Source of the DNA: Malurus cyaneus samueli
Lineage: Eukaryota; Chordata; Aves; Passeriformes; Maluridae
DNA: 64,000 nucleotides
Reading direction: 5' to 3'
NCBI GenBank assembly: GCA_009741485.1
Contig: CM019215.1
Span: 76,634,512 to 76,698,511 of the forward strand
Within the stretch, counting starts at the first letter, position 1; each line of letters starts with the position of its first letter. The notes under the pieces were generated by a model that was not told where the DNA came from, searched no databases, and saw nothing but the letters and a program-made list of their open reading frames with translations. The translations under genes were made by a program, and so were the position numbers. Shown here in pieces: positions 48,147-61,644 of the stretch.

Positions 48147-48268
48147 CTGTCCTGGCTTGGCATTTTCACATACAGATGTCTCATATGGAACTGAAATTTC
48201 AGGAGGAAACTCGTTGACATCCAGGACATTTATTATAACGTTGACTTTGCTGGTTAGTAGTGGGTTAC
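48147..48268 (-). CDS. CDH9: CDH9 exon 9: EC4/EC5 boundary
   Basis: 122 bp between acceptor TATTATTTATAG (weak pyrimidine tract) and donor CAG/GTGCTT. It starts by completing an AGT Ser codon and ends in phase 0 at Gln. It encodes [19 protein letters not shown] and then [20 protein letters not shown], that is the last strand of EC4, the DVNE calcium-binding linker and the first strand of EC5 with the conserved VCENAKPGQ. The linker residues D, N and E coordinate inter-repeat Ca2+ in cadherins. The [10 protein letters not shown] wording is the clearest CDH9 signature outside the tail. Size and phases fit the family. Confidence 0.95.
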
Positions 48269-51200
48269 CTATAAATAATATTAGGAGAAAAGCATTATAT
48301 TTGTTGTCACCACCAGTCTCCATAAGCTGTCATAAACTTGTGATCTCAGTACTGTGACTCCCAAAACCCCTTGATTTCCATTTATTTCTGATTTGTACTA
48401 AGAGGAAAACAGAAGCAAGCTTCTTATCAGTTTGTACCAGACTTTGATCCATTACTCTTCATGGGTTAAGGAATCAATCAGCATGATTATGTTTATCAGA
48501 GCATAAATGGAAACAAAGTTGTACCTGCTATTAAGGATGCAAACTTTTCTCAGATCACTTTTCATTAAGCCTGTGGAAAACACTTCCAATGATTAAAATT
48601 AAATTCTGTTTTCCACAACTAAATGCAGAAAATCAATATTTCTCGCCTACATCTTCAAGACATTAAGGAGGTAAGCAGAGCATACCAATTTAGAAGATGG
48701 AGAAAGTAAGACAGAAAGATATGAACAAAAAAATCATGCTGAAAGCCAGACAGAGTCAGTGTTACATTTAGCAGTGAAACATCCACAGTTAGCACTCAAT
48801 GATTTGGCCACATTGTAAAAGGCATTTCTTTAACTGAGAAAGTGTTTTCAGTGCATACTTTTGTGCAAAAGAAATTCTAAATAACAGAACACATAATGTT
48901 TCTTTCCACTCTCCTTCCTCTCTAGATAATCTTCATCAGTCACTTGATGCATTTTATGAACAAGTATACTTGCAAATACAATGTCTGACAAGCCAAACAC
49001 ACAGAGCAGACAATATGGTCCTTTATTTTGAAACCTCCTGCAAGGTACTAAATGTGTGGAAAATAGCGTAGCTAGTGAGTCAAAAGTAAAATTGTATTTT
49101 CCTTTTTCACTTAAGATAAGTGTCCGAAACAGTTAACCACTCAAGAAATCTATGTTATAAGCCAGGGTGGTTTGGTATGACAGCATGAGGCCATGTTTAG
49201 GGACAAGAAAAGTTGTCTTGAATTTTGAAGAATAAATCATAGAATCATAGAATGACTTGCATGGGAAGGAATTTTAAAAATCATCCAGTTCCACCTCCTC
49301 ACCACATGCAGAGATGCCTTCCATTAGACAAGGCTGCTCAAAGCTCCATCCAACCTGGCCTTGAACATTTCCAGAGATGTGGCATCCAAAACTACTCTGG
49401 GCAACAAATTCCAGTGTTTTACCATCCCCACAGTAAAGAATTTCTTCCTCATATCCAATCCAAATCTAACCTCTTTCAAATCCCTCACGTCCTGCCCCTA
49501 CATGCTGCTGCCAAAAGCCGAGCTTTCTTGTAAGCTCCCTTCAGGTATGGGAAGGTCACAATTAGGTCATCCCAGAGCCTTCTCTTCTCCATGATGTATA
49601 AACCAAATTCTCTCAATCTGTCTTCACAGGAGTTGTGCTCAGCCCCCTGATCATTTTCATGTCCCTCAACAGATCCTTCAAATCATTTGCATTCAGTGTT
49701 TGCTTGGCAGTTTGTATAATCCTTGGCATTTATTTTGTTTATAACTAACATGGCAAGTCTCTTCATGTTGTCAGTGTAAAAAATATTCACAATTTCTTTG
49801 TTATTCTTAGAAACGACTAAATGCAGTGTTTTCAGAAGACCTCTGTCAAAATCTAAGGTATTTCCCAATTATTTCCTATTTACATAGAACTAGCTGCAAG
49901 ATAAGCCTTGCTTTACCTGTTTAAAAATAATAGATAAGCTGCCTATGCTATAAACAAAACTTGGGATCTAGAAGACAACAAAAATCCATTACCTCAACCA
50001 CACAGCATTTGTGGTCCCTATCTCTGAATATATTTTTCTAATAGAGAACATATATAATAACATCTCATTGAATTCTCATTAATTTCCAATTCAGCATCAT
50101 TCCCACTTGCACAATATCTCTGTGGAGAAAGGCATTGTGAAGTAGAAATGAAGACAGGATTTGATTCGGCTACTGAGAATTAGACACTGATTCTTTAGAT
50201 GCCTGAAGAGCTGGAAGAAATCTAGATCACTTGTTAAAAGTTGAATTAGTTCCTTTGTATAACAAGAAACAATAAAATACTAAGTGATTTTATTCAATAG
50301 AAGTCAGGACCTGTTACAGAGAGATCAAAAAATCCCTGAATGGGTTCTGTTCACAATTACTGGCAGAAACAACATAACTTAAAGTTTTCCTACTGAAAAG
50401 GACACATCCACTCTCATAGAGTAACTCAGGTTTTTCTTTCATTTTTGTGTGGGTTTTTTTTGAGGCACAAGAGTGAGCAAGAGTGGTTCAGGAGACATTC
50501 TTCAAACATATTAGGGATTAAAGCATCACACCAAAGTACAGGCATGCATGCTTATTTCCTTTTAGGAATAAGTTCACAATACCTTTCCAATAAAACAAGG
50601 AATGCATGCAAAATTTATGCATAATGTACAAGGAAATATCAGCTGATTTTGATAATTTCTTTTAGAAGTATTTAAGAAGTCTTCTAGGCCATATTTTTGT
50701 GAAGTATCTTATATAAATCACTGTTTTTCCTGGTTTTTTTTGCAACAGCTTAGGCATTAGGTGACTTCTATTTTTAAAAGCAACCCAAGGATTTGACATT
50801 TTGCCTACCCTGAAAATCACAACCTAGCATGCCCTTGAATTATACCTGAAGATGAGTATAATTTTTACATTTATTTCTCACTGATGGTCTGTGATTTGTT
50901 CTCCGTGGTCATTTGAAAGATATATTAGAGGCCAATATCTTCTCCTCCTAAGTATTTCAGCAAAGTAGAATTTTACCTTGCATAAATGGCCTGGAAAATT
51001 CAAGAATGAAAGCAAACAAAATTACCAAAGCCTAAGATGGAACTATTTTATTTTGTTTGTCTGATTCTATTTTTGGTTTGCACTGACATCAGTTTAACTG
51101 CTTGTGTATATAAATGAAGACTGCAAGAAGATTGTGTACAGCTTTGAATTCATATATAAATATGAAGACCTGCAATACCTGATGAGAATAAGCACAAAAA

Positions 51201-54200
51201 ATTATATTTAAAATAGCACTTTGCAGATTTGACCTCCATTTTCTCTGTGTTTTGATTGCCGTTTCTCTCAAAATCAAGTATTTTTGCACTCTATGAACAC
51301 AATAGTGATGTATGTGCTGGTATCACTGAGACGCTGAAAACATCTGCTTATTTCTTTTAAACACAAATTACACAGATGAGAAGATGAACTGGCTAAATCA
51401 TGAGCCTAGGAATTAAGAAACTAATTTTATTTTTTAATTCTGCTTGTAAGATACAGGAAAATGAATTAGCTTCATTAACCTAATTTCATCAACTTAATTA
51501 ATTAGTTGACTTCATCTTTCCTCGTTTTTCCTGTCTGTAAAACAATGACCATTTGTTTCCTTTTTTTGCTTGGCTACCATCATTTGTCAACATCTTAATA
51601 GTTCAAGGATATTAGAGCAGTAGAAAACATGTGACAGTCCTAAACAACCAGGTTTTTGAACAAGGCTTTCCCCCACCTACCCAGTAATAGGCAATGTCAG
51701 CAAATATTAATAAACAAAAGGTAGATATCTTTGGCCTCATTTTTGAAATCTCCTCCTTTAAAAATTACACTTTCTGGTGCCTTCATACTAATAACAACCA
51801 CATCAGCTTCTAAGAAAAGTCTGAATGGTACATCCATATTTACATTTACATGCTTGCTGCTACCTTTAGCTAGCTAAACTGCAGGCATTTATGCCACTGC
51901 TTGAAAAGTAACTTCATTGCTCAAAATTCATCATACTGCTTCAAGATTTTCTCTGAGAAAAGTAATGTAACATAAGAATCATCTGTGATTCACATTCAAG
52001 GAATCCATGCAAGCCTGCTGATGACCTTTTCATCACTTTCCACATTTAGGGAAATGATGGCAAAGCCAGTTTAATTTATTTTTCTCTCTGACTTGATTGG
52101 GATAAAGTTGATTGGATTTGTTTATAATTGGCCAATTCAAGAAGAGATTATTTATAGAATGACTGTTAGGACATGCCTAAAAGGTGTGGGTGGGGTTGTT
52201 GTTGCTATTCTCTCACAATGAGAAAACAAAATTTTAGCAATAAATTTTATAAACAACAATCTGAGTGCTACTAGTTATGAATCTACTTATTTCTTATTTT
52301 ATAAGGATATATTATATTTCTATCCTTATACAGAGATAATGTTATGAGGAAGTGAAAATACTTCTATAACAATAGTGTCTGTTCTTTCCTGAAGGAAGTT
52401 TATGCAGCTTATTTCAATACTGGGCTACCTTCCTTAAGTAGTCATGTATATGTCAAGGTACCTATTACTGTTTTTTCCATGATAAAGAAAGACAGTTTCA
52501 GTTTCTATGTCACCACTGGACAACATTATTTTATATCAATAATTCTTCAAATATAGTAATTTTCACTCAGTCTTTTTCTTAATTTTTTTTTTTTCTTCTC
52601 TAACCATTACTTTTTGGTTTTGCGCAGTGTGTCAACCCTTAAGCCTCAGCCTTTATTTCTGTCTCATAGTCAGACAATTGCACATAATGTTTTGACAGTT
52701 ACTGTACCTCAAATCCTCCAAATTTTTGCCAATTACTGGCACAGTAGCTATATGGCAATTTTTATTCTATAGATAATGGTCAATGTATAAATATTTATAT
52801 TTAGATTTATACTTTAATCTATGCTGCAGTGAAGCACAGATATGTTTTTTCTTAAGACAATTGATAAAATTGGGGGTTTCAAAACACATACTAGATGCTA
52901 CAGCTTTGCTTAAATATAACACTCTCACGTATATGTGCATGGACAAATAAACTTCAGGGTTTTAAATATTTTTAATTGCACTTGGGAATAATAAACAGAT
53001 TTAATTCAAGTTTACTAAAACTGCTTCTGTACTGCAGGAAAAAGGAAAAAAAACCCCAAAACCTTTATAAATCTCCAATGTCCTTTGTCTACCACTAAGA
53101 TACTTGTTGTATCTACCTGCCCTTTCATTTTTTGTGGAAACAAATTACAGTTCTGCTGGATTTTCTGTGAATATACACATACACACGTATCTCCATGAAC
53201 TAAATCACTTCTGACAGTTCAGTCTTCTCTCTTACTGTATGTCTTTTCCAATTCATGGATAAAATTCAAGAGTTCATTTGACTGGTGTTCTCTTTATATT
53301 TTCAGGATCCAAGGAGTGAGCCCATGGTTCTTTCTCAGATAACTACAACTAATATTTTTTTGTTTAATCTGAAATAATATATACCTTCTCTGCTTCCCAA
53401 ATCTCCCTCTTCCTATTGGTAGTATGTATTAACTTTTGGAGACTCAGCCAAGTAATACATTGTGGTAAAAATGTTCTTTGCTACAGAAACTTGCATTTTC
53501 AGACACATCAATTGCAGAGAAGGAATAAGAAATCCTTCTTATTAGCAAGATCTTCTTTTACAGCCTGTTGATATATACAGAAAAATTTGGTGGCCTTTGC
53601 ACAACTGCTAAGTGAGCAGAAGACTTGTATTCAAAGGGTGGGATGTCTGTCCACAGATGGATGGCAATGAAGAAAGTTGGAAGGTGGGAAAAGAGACTTC
53701 TTTTAAAACAAAGTATATGCAGAAGACATAAGGACAGGAAATTAAAGAAATTAATAATTAATTTATTCCACCCAACACATAGGAAAAGAAAACAAGGGGA
53801 TAGGAATAAAATCTTGGGCAGAGAGAAGACACAACAGTAGATAATGCAGCACAGAGACTAGTTCATCTAGGGCATTAAATCTTGACTTAATTTTAGTGTA
53901 CTTTTATCTGAGAATATCTTTAACTTTTTCTGCTTTCCAAAAGCATATTGACAGACCTATTATTTGACTAACCAAATTTCACATGGAGTGAATTACAAAA
54001 TCAGAAATCAGAACTGAAAGGCCTCCATACAGCTCCTCATGCTCTTCATGCTGACAAAATGATTTTCAGCTTCTGAGGGAACTGTGTTTGCATGAGGTCT
54101 GCTAGCAAAACCCCTGACTACAGGGCTGATTGAACTTCACACTAATCTTAACAATGAGTCTGGCAAAATGAGATTTATTGAACCTTCTTAAACAAACTCT

Positions 54201-54299
54201 TGGCAATTCAAGCACTCTTCACATTATATTTATACCTGAGTATTACATTCTGAGAAAAATACCACATTAGCATATTAATACAGTTTGTGTCATACTTAC
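48269..54299 (-). other. CDH9: CDH9 intron 8
   Basis: 6031 bp, AT-rich, with one CR1 tail (49234-49678) and nothing else recognised. The donor is a perfect GTAAGT. Confidence 0.85.
49234..49678 (-). mobile_element. CR1 LINE 3' end
   Basis: On the plus strand it opens with AATCATAGAATCATAGAAT, the reversed terminal short repeat of CR1. Then come CATCCAGTTCCACCTCC, CTCAAAGCTCCATCCAACCT, GGCCTTGAACATTTCCAG, AGTAAAGAATTTCTTCC and CAGAGCCTTCTCTTCTCC. The 3' junction is intact and the 5' end truncated. It lies in the same orientation as CDH9 transcription. Confidence 0.92.
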
Positions 54300-54436
54300 T
54301 AACTTTACTTGCAATTATAGAGAAATTGTATTGTGCTGTGCTTTCTCTGTCCAGTAATTCATTAGTTGCAATGGTTCCTTCAGTAGCATCTATTGTAAAA
54401 TAGCTGTCCACATCATTCTTCCAATCGATGAAGTAC
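54300..54436 (-). CDS. CDH9: CDH9 exon 8: EC4
   Basis: 137 bp between acceptor TTTTTCAAATACAG and donor TTA/GTAAGT. It begins with the third base of a codon and ends with the first base of a Ser codon completed by exon 9. It encodes [20 protein letters not shown], then [20 protein letters not shown] and IASKV. These are the strands of EC4 with the LDRE calcium-binding motif found in every cadherin repeat, plus an NFS glycosylation sequon. DATEGTI is the usual D-x-x-x-G-x-I cadherin signature. Length and phase match the corresponding exon of type II cadherins. The preceding exon (254 bp in the family, by memory) is not found in the window. Confidence 0.95.
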
Positions 54437-55036
54437 CTGTATTTGAAAAATATTAAAGAAAGTAGATGCAAATGTGCAAAGATTACTCATTTATCATAGC
54501 AGCAGTGTAGCTGCCTCAAGTTTTGTTATTTCTCTCTTCACAGTTATTACCATCCTTGCAGGAAGAAGACAATAAAGAATGATTTGTTTATTTCTCTTTT
54601 TTGCCCAGTTGGAATGCTCAAGGGGAAATGGGATATAATAAAAGACTTAACACTTCTGGTGATCAGATTATTTGAAAACCTTGAAGTCCCGAGAAGTTGG
54701 TGCACATCCACTGTGATCCTGATTACTTATGCCACCCACTTTGGAAAGCACTACCTTGGCTTAGAGGGAGAAAGGACATGTGAAACAGAGATTGAGGTAT
54801 GGGTGGTGATGAAGAGTGTACCAGATCTGCTCTCTTTATATTCATTTGCAGCTTCAGTAGACTGGACACCACCACTGAAGTTCACAAAGGGGTATCCTGA
54901 AGGATTTTGGTAAGGCAACAGCAAGGGAGATGGAGAAGAGTATGCTTAGTCCCATATAGGATCCATAAAGGGCTCTTTGCCTTTGTGAATAATAGGCACC
55001 TTTCACTGGACCTGTGAGGAGCAGGACAATGTCATT

Positions 55037-55077
55037 GTTTTGTTTTGTTTTGTTTTGTGTTGTTTTGTTTTGTTTTC
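55037..55077 (+). repeat. (TTTTG)n simple repeat
   Basis: About eight copies of a GTTTT pentamer, one of them altered to GTGTT. It lies about 600 bp upstream of CDH9 exon 8. Confidence 0.9.
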
Positions 55078-58000
55078 CTGAGCCTTTATTTGTCAACAAG
55101 TGTGAACATAGAACAGATTTAACACTAGAAATATTTACTCATCCCTTATTTTTCTCTAGCAAGGAATAGAAAAAAGAGATTCACTGGTAAACACAGCTGC
55201 TTAAATGCAATGTGATAACTATCCCGAACTTATTTCCCTTAAATGCTAATTAAACTGAAAGTCTATTTTCACATTTGATGCTACTGTTTGTAGTTAGAAT
55301 AATATTTTTTTTTCTGATGCAATTGCTGTCAGCTACTAATTTCCTTTTCATTGTTAGTCTCTTCATACCTTGATAGTGTTTCTCAAAAATTAGGCAGAAT
55401 GAAATTGAGAAAGTCATTCATGAACAGAAGGCAATAAGAACAAAATGGTACTCAACAACAAGTACATTTAGAAGATCATAAAGCCTAGAGAACCACCCCT
55501 ATGATATCTTGTTGCAAGTAAACCAGTGAGAATAAGAATAAAACCTGCTATTTCCTTTTCCAATTAGAGTTATTTATGTATTTAATATATAGGGAATGGA
55601 ATGATAAACACTGTGTTTGTTTACTTCTGCAGAAGGAAGCAAAGGATGAAAGGTATATGTGTCATATTCCGAAAGAAAGTGTTTCTGCTTGGCCCTAAGA
55701 ATGCCAACAGTTCAGGAAGATTTGAAGAGTAAAAAAGCCACAAATAAGGTCACATGCTCTTTTGGAGACATTTTGTTCAATCAAAATCACAAGAAAAATC
55801 CTATCTCTAGATGAAATAGGTTATTTCATCAATTGATAGACATCATTACCAGTTAACAGCTTTAATTGAAAAGCCTCAGAAATGGTTTGCTAAAGGCAGC
55901 ATGTATCCTTTTACACAGTTGAGCAGGCACATTTTCTTGAATATGATATTATTGTCTACCCACATTTGTAATTTCAATCTCTTTGTTCAGAATTTGCTCG
56001 ACATAAAATTTATGAAAAATATATAAGCCATTTATTAGAAATATCATTACCCTAAGATACTCTCTCAGGAGAGGCAAAATTACTCTTTCAGGCTTTGCAT
56101 GTTTAATAAATTATAATTTCTTCTAAAATTAAATACACAGCACCACACAAATAAATGAGTTCAAAGCAGGAGAAAGTAACTTGGCTTTCATTTCCCCTTA
56201 GGAAGATTAAATTTGCCTGAGTACCCTGCACATCACAGTATGAGCCAAGGAAGAAAGAAAAGGCTTTAATTCAGAGCACAGTGTAGGTGATGGCCTCCTC
56301 CAGCAGGAGGCTTTGAAACTACAGAGAACATGCTTGAAGTAAAGTTCAAGCATGAATGTTGGAAGGATCAGAATCTGATTGTCTGCAAGCATTGGCACAA
56401 GTGATTATTTTCATGCACAGGGCCAGGATGCCTGTTTCCAACCATAAATATCAACAGGATCAAAGTCCCCAGTAAGCACTGCAGGACCAGAACTGCTCCT
56501 GCTGATACTTATGGCAGAATTCCTTTTGTCTTCTGTGGACATGGGAATTGAGCAGTTGGATAAAAACAGAACTGGAACAGTTCTTCCAAATTCATTGCCT
56601 TTGACTTTGTTAACAGTGTGGAAGCTATTATGTTATCACTGTTAGCATTGTTAATACTATTTACTTATTTTGATTTTGGCCTTATCTTTAAAGGCACCCC
56701 TTCCTTCTCTCCATGTGCTGCACGCAAGCTTAAATTAGGCATGAAAGATCCTGTTGTTTCAGCTCATTTTAAGAATCTACATACTCAATTAGACTACAGA
56801 AGGGAGTGGTATAGGAGGAGTTATTGCCGATGTGTTGCCTAAAACATTTACATTTACAGGAAAAGCTGCATACAAGCATCCATTTTTGCGCTTTTCATTG
56901 GTTGTCCATGTACAGTACCCATGACAACACACCTAGCAGAAAATCTTCTTAAAGGCAGATCTGGACACAGATTTGCACCCAGATACTTCAGCAAGTCTAT
57001 AAAGCTTAAGAAAGCAGTGAATGGGACCCCATCTATCTGGTCTTGAAATGGAAATTTATTGGGAGAGCTAAGAGGAGGTCACTTGTGGCAAAAGCCCTAA
57101 GATGTAGGGCTTTTTTTTTTTTTTAGCTGGAAAGCACTGTTTCACACACTCTGATGCTCAGTGTGAGATTTTTTGTAAATAGGGAAGTAACAGCTAAGTT
57201 CTTCCTAAGGCCAATAGTATTGCCTGAGCTCTGTCCTTTACATGGAAGAAAAATGCTTCAAAGAAGAGAAGAAACAGGGAAAAGGTCTCCAACCAGAAAA
57301 ATCTGTAACTTTTCAGAGATAAACCCAGGTATCTGGGACACAAAGCCTGACATTTCTTGTTAGATTGGGATACACAGAGGAACACTGTTGAAATACTGGT
57401 ATTAGGACAGCTGTCTAGATCTTCCAGTCATGGTCCAGCAGTTTGAAGCAACTGAGGTTGGTTTATTTAACTGCTCAGAGTGCGTGCAAGACAGACCATG
57501 CATAAGTTCTCTAATCCTAAGAGGCATTTCCCTCTTTGAAAAGTTAGGTAGAATTTGTTGATGTAGGACAAAGCAGTATTATTTCTCAGAAGCCCCTGAA
57601 CAGGCTTGCCTGGCAGCTCTCAATACCAGACATTGATATAGTTCATATTCACTACCAGGGAAGAAATTTTGACTTATATGTCTCCCCAAATACTCTTCCC
57701 AGCAGAGTAGAGTATTCCAGATTATGTTACTGAAAGGCAGGGAGAGTGTGGAAGGATATATCTGTGCTAATATTGAGTTTTCTCAAGAATAGCTGCATTT
57801 ATACATCGTGTAGGATAGAAGAGGCAGAATGGAAATATTTGGTTTATAAAATTTTAATACTCACCAAGAGTCCACACTGATTTCTCAGGAGCTTCAAGTA
57901 TTATGGGCATTCACCATGGATAAACAGTGAGGTGTCCCTCATGAGGTCTCACAGAACACTCATCCTCATGAAGAGGGCTCATCCCCTTGTAAAGAGAGGA

Positions 58001-61000
58001 GGAGAAGGACGAAGACTGAGCTGACCCTTGCTGCAGCACAGGTGTCAGAATGTTTGATGGAGTGCTATTGAACACATGAGTGACAGCAGCTCATCCTTGA
58101 GACGATAACAGGAACTCAGAGCCATCGAGCAGAAAACTGTGGCTGCTTCAGACTGTTATACCATGACTAAAAGACCTGGACAGCTGTCCTGCTCTTCTAC
58201 AGAAACCTACATGACAGTAGGCTCAGAAGGGATGGGAGGTGGCAGGATGCTAAGGAAGCTGTGAAGCTTTAAACTAGGGAAGTATTTTTTTTTTGTTTTA
58301 AAAATGTGGAGAGGAAGACTTCTCTTGCCTGTCACAGGAAACAGTGTCTTGGCCACAGTGGGGGTCCATCCTCACCAAAAGTTTAGAAACCTTGTCAAAA
58401 CCTTTCTTTGTTTTTCTGTCCTGATAGTGACAGCAGCAGTGACACAATGCAACAGAGGAATCATACAGCATGTAATAACTTACACCATATTAACTTTTTT
58501 TTTTTTCTGTTGATGCTTAAACAGAACACAAAGTATGCATCTGTGAGTCAATGAATTGGCCCTTAGTGGGGATTTCACCGGCTGTTCCCAACACTCTCAG
58601 ATCATCTTCTGAAGAGGATGTCATAAACACAGAGAAAGTAAAACTTGTAGGAAAACTTGTAGTAAAACTGTAAGAAATACCAGACAAATTTTAGTTGCAC
58701 GATGTTGATATGGTGAAAGCTGAATCGTATCAAGCTCTAAGTGCTCTCTTGTGCATTCCTAGCCCAGAGGAACCCCAGGATATTTACTGTTGTTTGAGTG
58801 CTCATGTGGCTGACAGCTACATGCATCCATGTCTCAGACAAGCTACTTTGACACAATTTTAGGCTGAAAGGTCTCAGAGTCTAAAAAACTGGGCAGACTC
58901 AATACATTGCCCATTTCTCCTAAAAAGTAATAACGCAAGCAGGAAGTCTCATGTCGCTCTGTCATCTCACATGTGAGACGCATGAGGGGACTTGGGATTC
59001 TGGAGAGAAAATATTTGTTTCCAGAAGTTTTCTTTCTGATACTCGACCTGAAAGATGAAAACATGGAGCTCTTGCTCACCTGGCTGAACTCTGAGTATCT
59101 GAAATGGAATATGCAGTTCTTAAAACTCATTCTTGATATTATGATCATGTAATTTAAACCAGGAAATGAGCGAGGTAAGACATATGAAAGTGTGTGTGTT
59201 TTAGAGGAAGAGAAGATTGCATCAAGGTTACACTGGGAGGATTAAGGCCACATGCCAAAGAAGTAAAATCCAAGAACTGACCTTAAGAAGTGCTAAAGCA
59301 CAAAAAATAGATAAGGTGAAGTTATGGTAAGCATGAGAAGAGCTCTGACCTGCCCAAGCTGCTGAAAGTAACAGCAAAGACACCCTGCTTGTGTAACAAG
59401 CAGGGGAAGGAAACACGGATTGTGTCCCTGGAGACACTGTCATGTTAAAGGAACTCAGTCCAAGTTTACTCCTGCAGCAATTGAATGCACAGAGAAAATC
59501 TGAAGGAGTAAAGCACATTCTTCAATTGGAATTGGCCTGGAAAGGAAAAGGAATCATACAATTCAGAGAACATTAACATATTTTAAATTTAATTACTGGG
59601 TTTCCCCATTGTGTTATTGTACAATAAATAAGGATCAGTACTTGCAACTGGCTTCCTAAAAGGAGAAAACAAAAAGGAAAATAGAGAGGGGATATTTCTT
59701 CAATTTTTATATTCGATAGAGTTGTTCCACATCATCTATTGTACACCAGAATAGATATTCTTGAATGTATTTTAAATGCTATTGTGAAATTGTACCTTAG
59801 GCAGACCTGGATGGCAAATATAAAAAAAACAAATTTTTATTTTTTTTTTTTTTGTACATTTTGAACGATTTTGCAGTCAATCCAAGTTTAGAAAGCATCT
59901 TATTACTTCAATTACAGTTTGTCAAACCCAGGAGCTGGAATAAAGCATTTTTTATATAAGAAAATTCTTGATGCAGGGGGATAAAAAGAAGTATTATTGC
60001 TAAGATAAAGTGTGCTCTCAACTATGCTTTTCCACCCCTTTTTTTTCCAGCTTAAAGTATTTGCTTAATGCCTTTCCCTGTAACTGAATGAAACTGGAAA
60101 GAGGACAAATCCTTCCTTTCTGTAGTTTCTCGAATGGCTGGGCTCTTCTTAAGTTTAATTTAACTTCTGTTGGGCCACCAGTTCCTTCTGATCTTCCCTA
60201 AGAACTTTATCCTTGCCCAGTCGCTGTGGAAAGCTTCAGTGACTGTCAGTGGTGGGAGAAGGAGGTGCCTGAAGAAGCCCTTAGAGACCGCCCATGTCAC
60301 CCTAAAGGCAGTAGAGGCAATTCAGGTCTCAATTTCAGCAATTCATTCAACTGAGGTAAAGGCAACTTTCTGAATTATTAGTGTATTTTGGTGCTTGAAT
60401 TAAGTTTAATATTATCCCCTTGAGAGGTTTCAGATGGACTGCTTTGAAAGAATTGATACTGAAAGTAGTTGTGTTGATAAGGAGAAAGTGAATAACATGT
60501 ATTAAATATAATATTTGCAAATTAGCTACTCTGGACTATGAACATGATTAAGGCAATGAAAGAATTTACAGAAAACCAGAGTTTTCCACTTTGAAGAAGA
60601 AAGATCATGGGAAGAAATGGGAACAATATGTCACAAGTCACAAGTTCAAAGGAGAATTGTCCTGGAAATTTCTCTCCTCTAAGTGAAGATCATACAAAGT
60701 ATCAGATTTATTGGCCAAGATATTCAGAGTCAGCAAGGAGACTGACTTCAGAACATATGGGCTTAATTGATTCCTCTTTTTCTTTTTTAATTAAATGGGA
60801 TCTCATTGCAAGGAGTATCCTCAAGTTAAAAAAGGCAGTGGCAATATAAGCTTAGCACAACCAAAATTAAGCATTTGAAGGTTAATGGCTTCTGATCATT
60901 GTGTCTTTATGCTCAATAACCATTTCCTCAAAAATTTCTATTGGCGTGTCTACTTTGAGAGGGAGAAACAACCTCATGACAGAGGAGCTTTATAAAAATA

Positions 61001-61619
61001 TCTCATCTTGTCTCAACTCACACCTTTCTGATGCAAAGCACCTTGCTTACTCTAGTATCTAGTGACTTAGAACAGTGGCTTCTTTAAACAAAAATGTTGC
61101 AAAGAAAGGTGAGAGATGAAATAAAAATTTCCTGTAATGTGATAGATCACTATTTGTGTATAAGACCTTAAATTATTTAAACTGCATTCACTTTAAGATT
61201 TATTTAAATGTTAAACAGCAGACAAATGAAATTCAGAGACCATGATAACTTGGGAGAGTTTAATACCACCCATCATATCAGAAATGTAACCTAAAAACTT
61301 TAGGAACATAGATGAAAGCTAAAAGGATTCAATTGGGTATTGTGATCAGTTCAGATTTTTTATAATTCCAATACATTTATAATTAAATAGATGAAAGAAA
61401 CATTAAAGCAGGGGTGGCAAAAGGGGTGAAGGACTAGAAGAATACAAATGAGATTCTAGGTGTGATGAGACTACCTGAAAGCCCAAAGGAATTTTAATTA
61501 GTAGAATAATAATGTGCTGGGGTTTGAAATTATTAGATCTCTGCGTATAACTGGATGTTGAGAATATGACACGTCTGCAACAGAATTTTTCCTGGGCATC
61601 ATGTCACTACATAAGTATT

Positions 61620-61644
61620 AAAAAAAAAAAAAAAAAAAAAAAAA
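61620..61644 (+). repeat. Poly(A) run, about 25 bp
   Basis: An uninterrupted A run. No LINE or pseudogene body is recognisable next to it. Confidence 0.9.

Larger units (their letters stand above)
39530..54436 (-). other. CDH9: CDH9 gene, 3' half (exons 8-12)
   Basis: Five exons read right to left join in frame into 375 codons plus stop. Exon sizes 137, 122, 118, 252 and 500 (coding part) match what I recall of the conserved type II classical cadherin layout, and every phase agrees (exon 8 starts with the third base of a codon; the 8/9, 9/10, 10/11 and 11/12 junctions are phase 1, 0, 1 and 1). The assignment to CDH9 over CDH6, CDH10, CDH12 or CDH18 rests on remembered diagnostic stretches: [14 protein letters not shown] in EC5, [17 protein letters not shown] before the membrane, and the C-terminal [11 protein letters not shown]. 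The first seven exons are not in the window. The reading frame has no break, so the gene looks functional. Confidence 0.93.

Noticed and set aside
54584..54913. 109-codon plus-strand open frame in CDH9 intron 7
   Set aside because: A few words (LEVPRSW) faintly recall a LINE reverse transcriptase, but the flanking residues do not follow the family, and there is no CR1 3' region after it. Probably chance.
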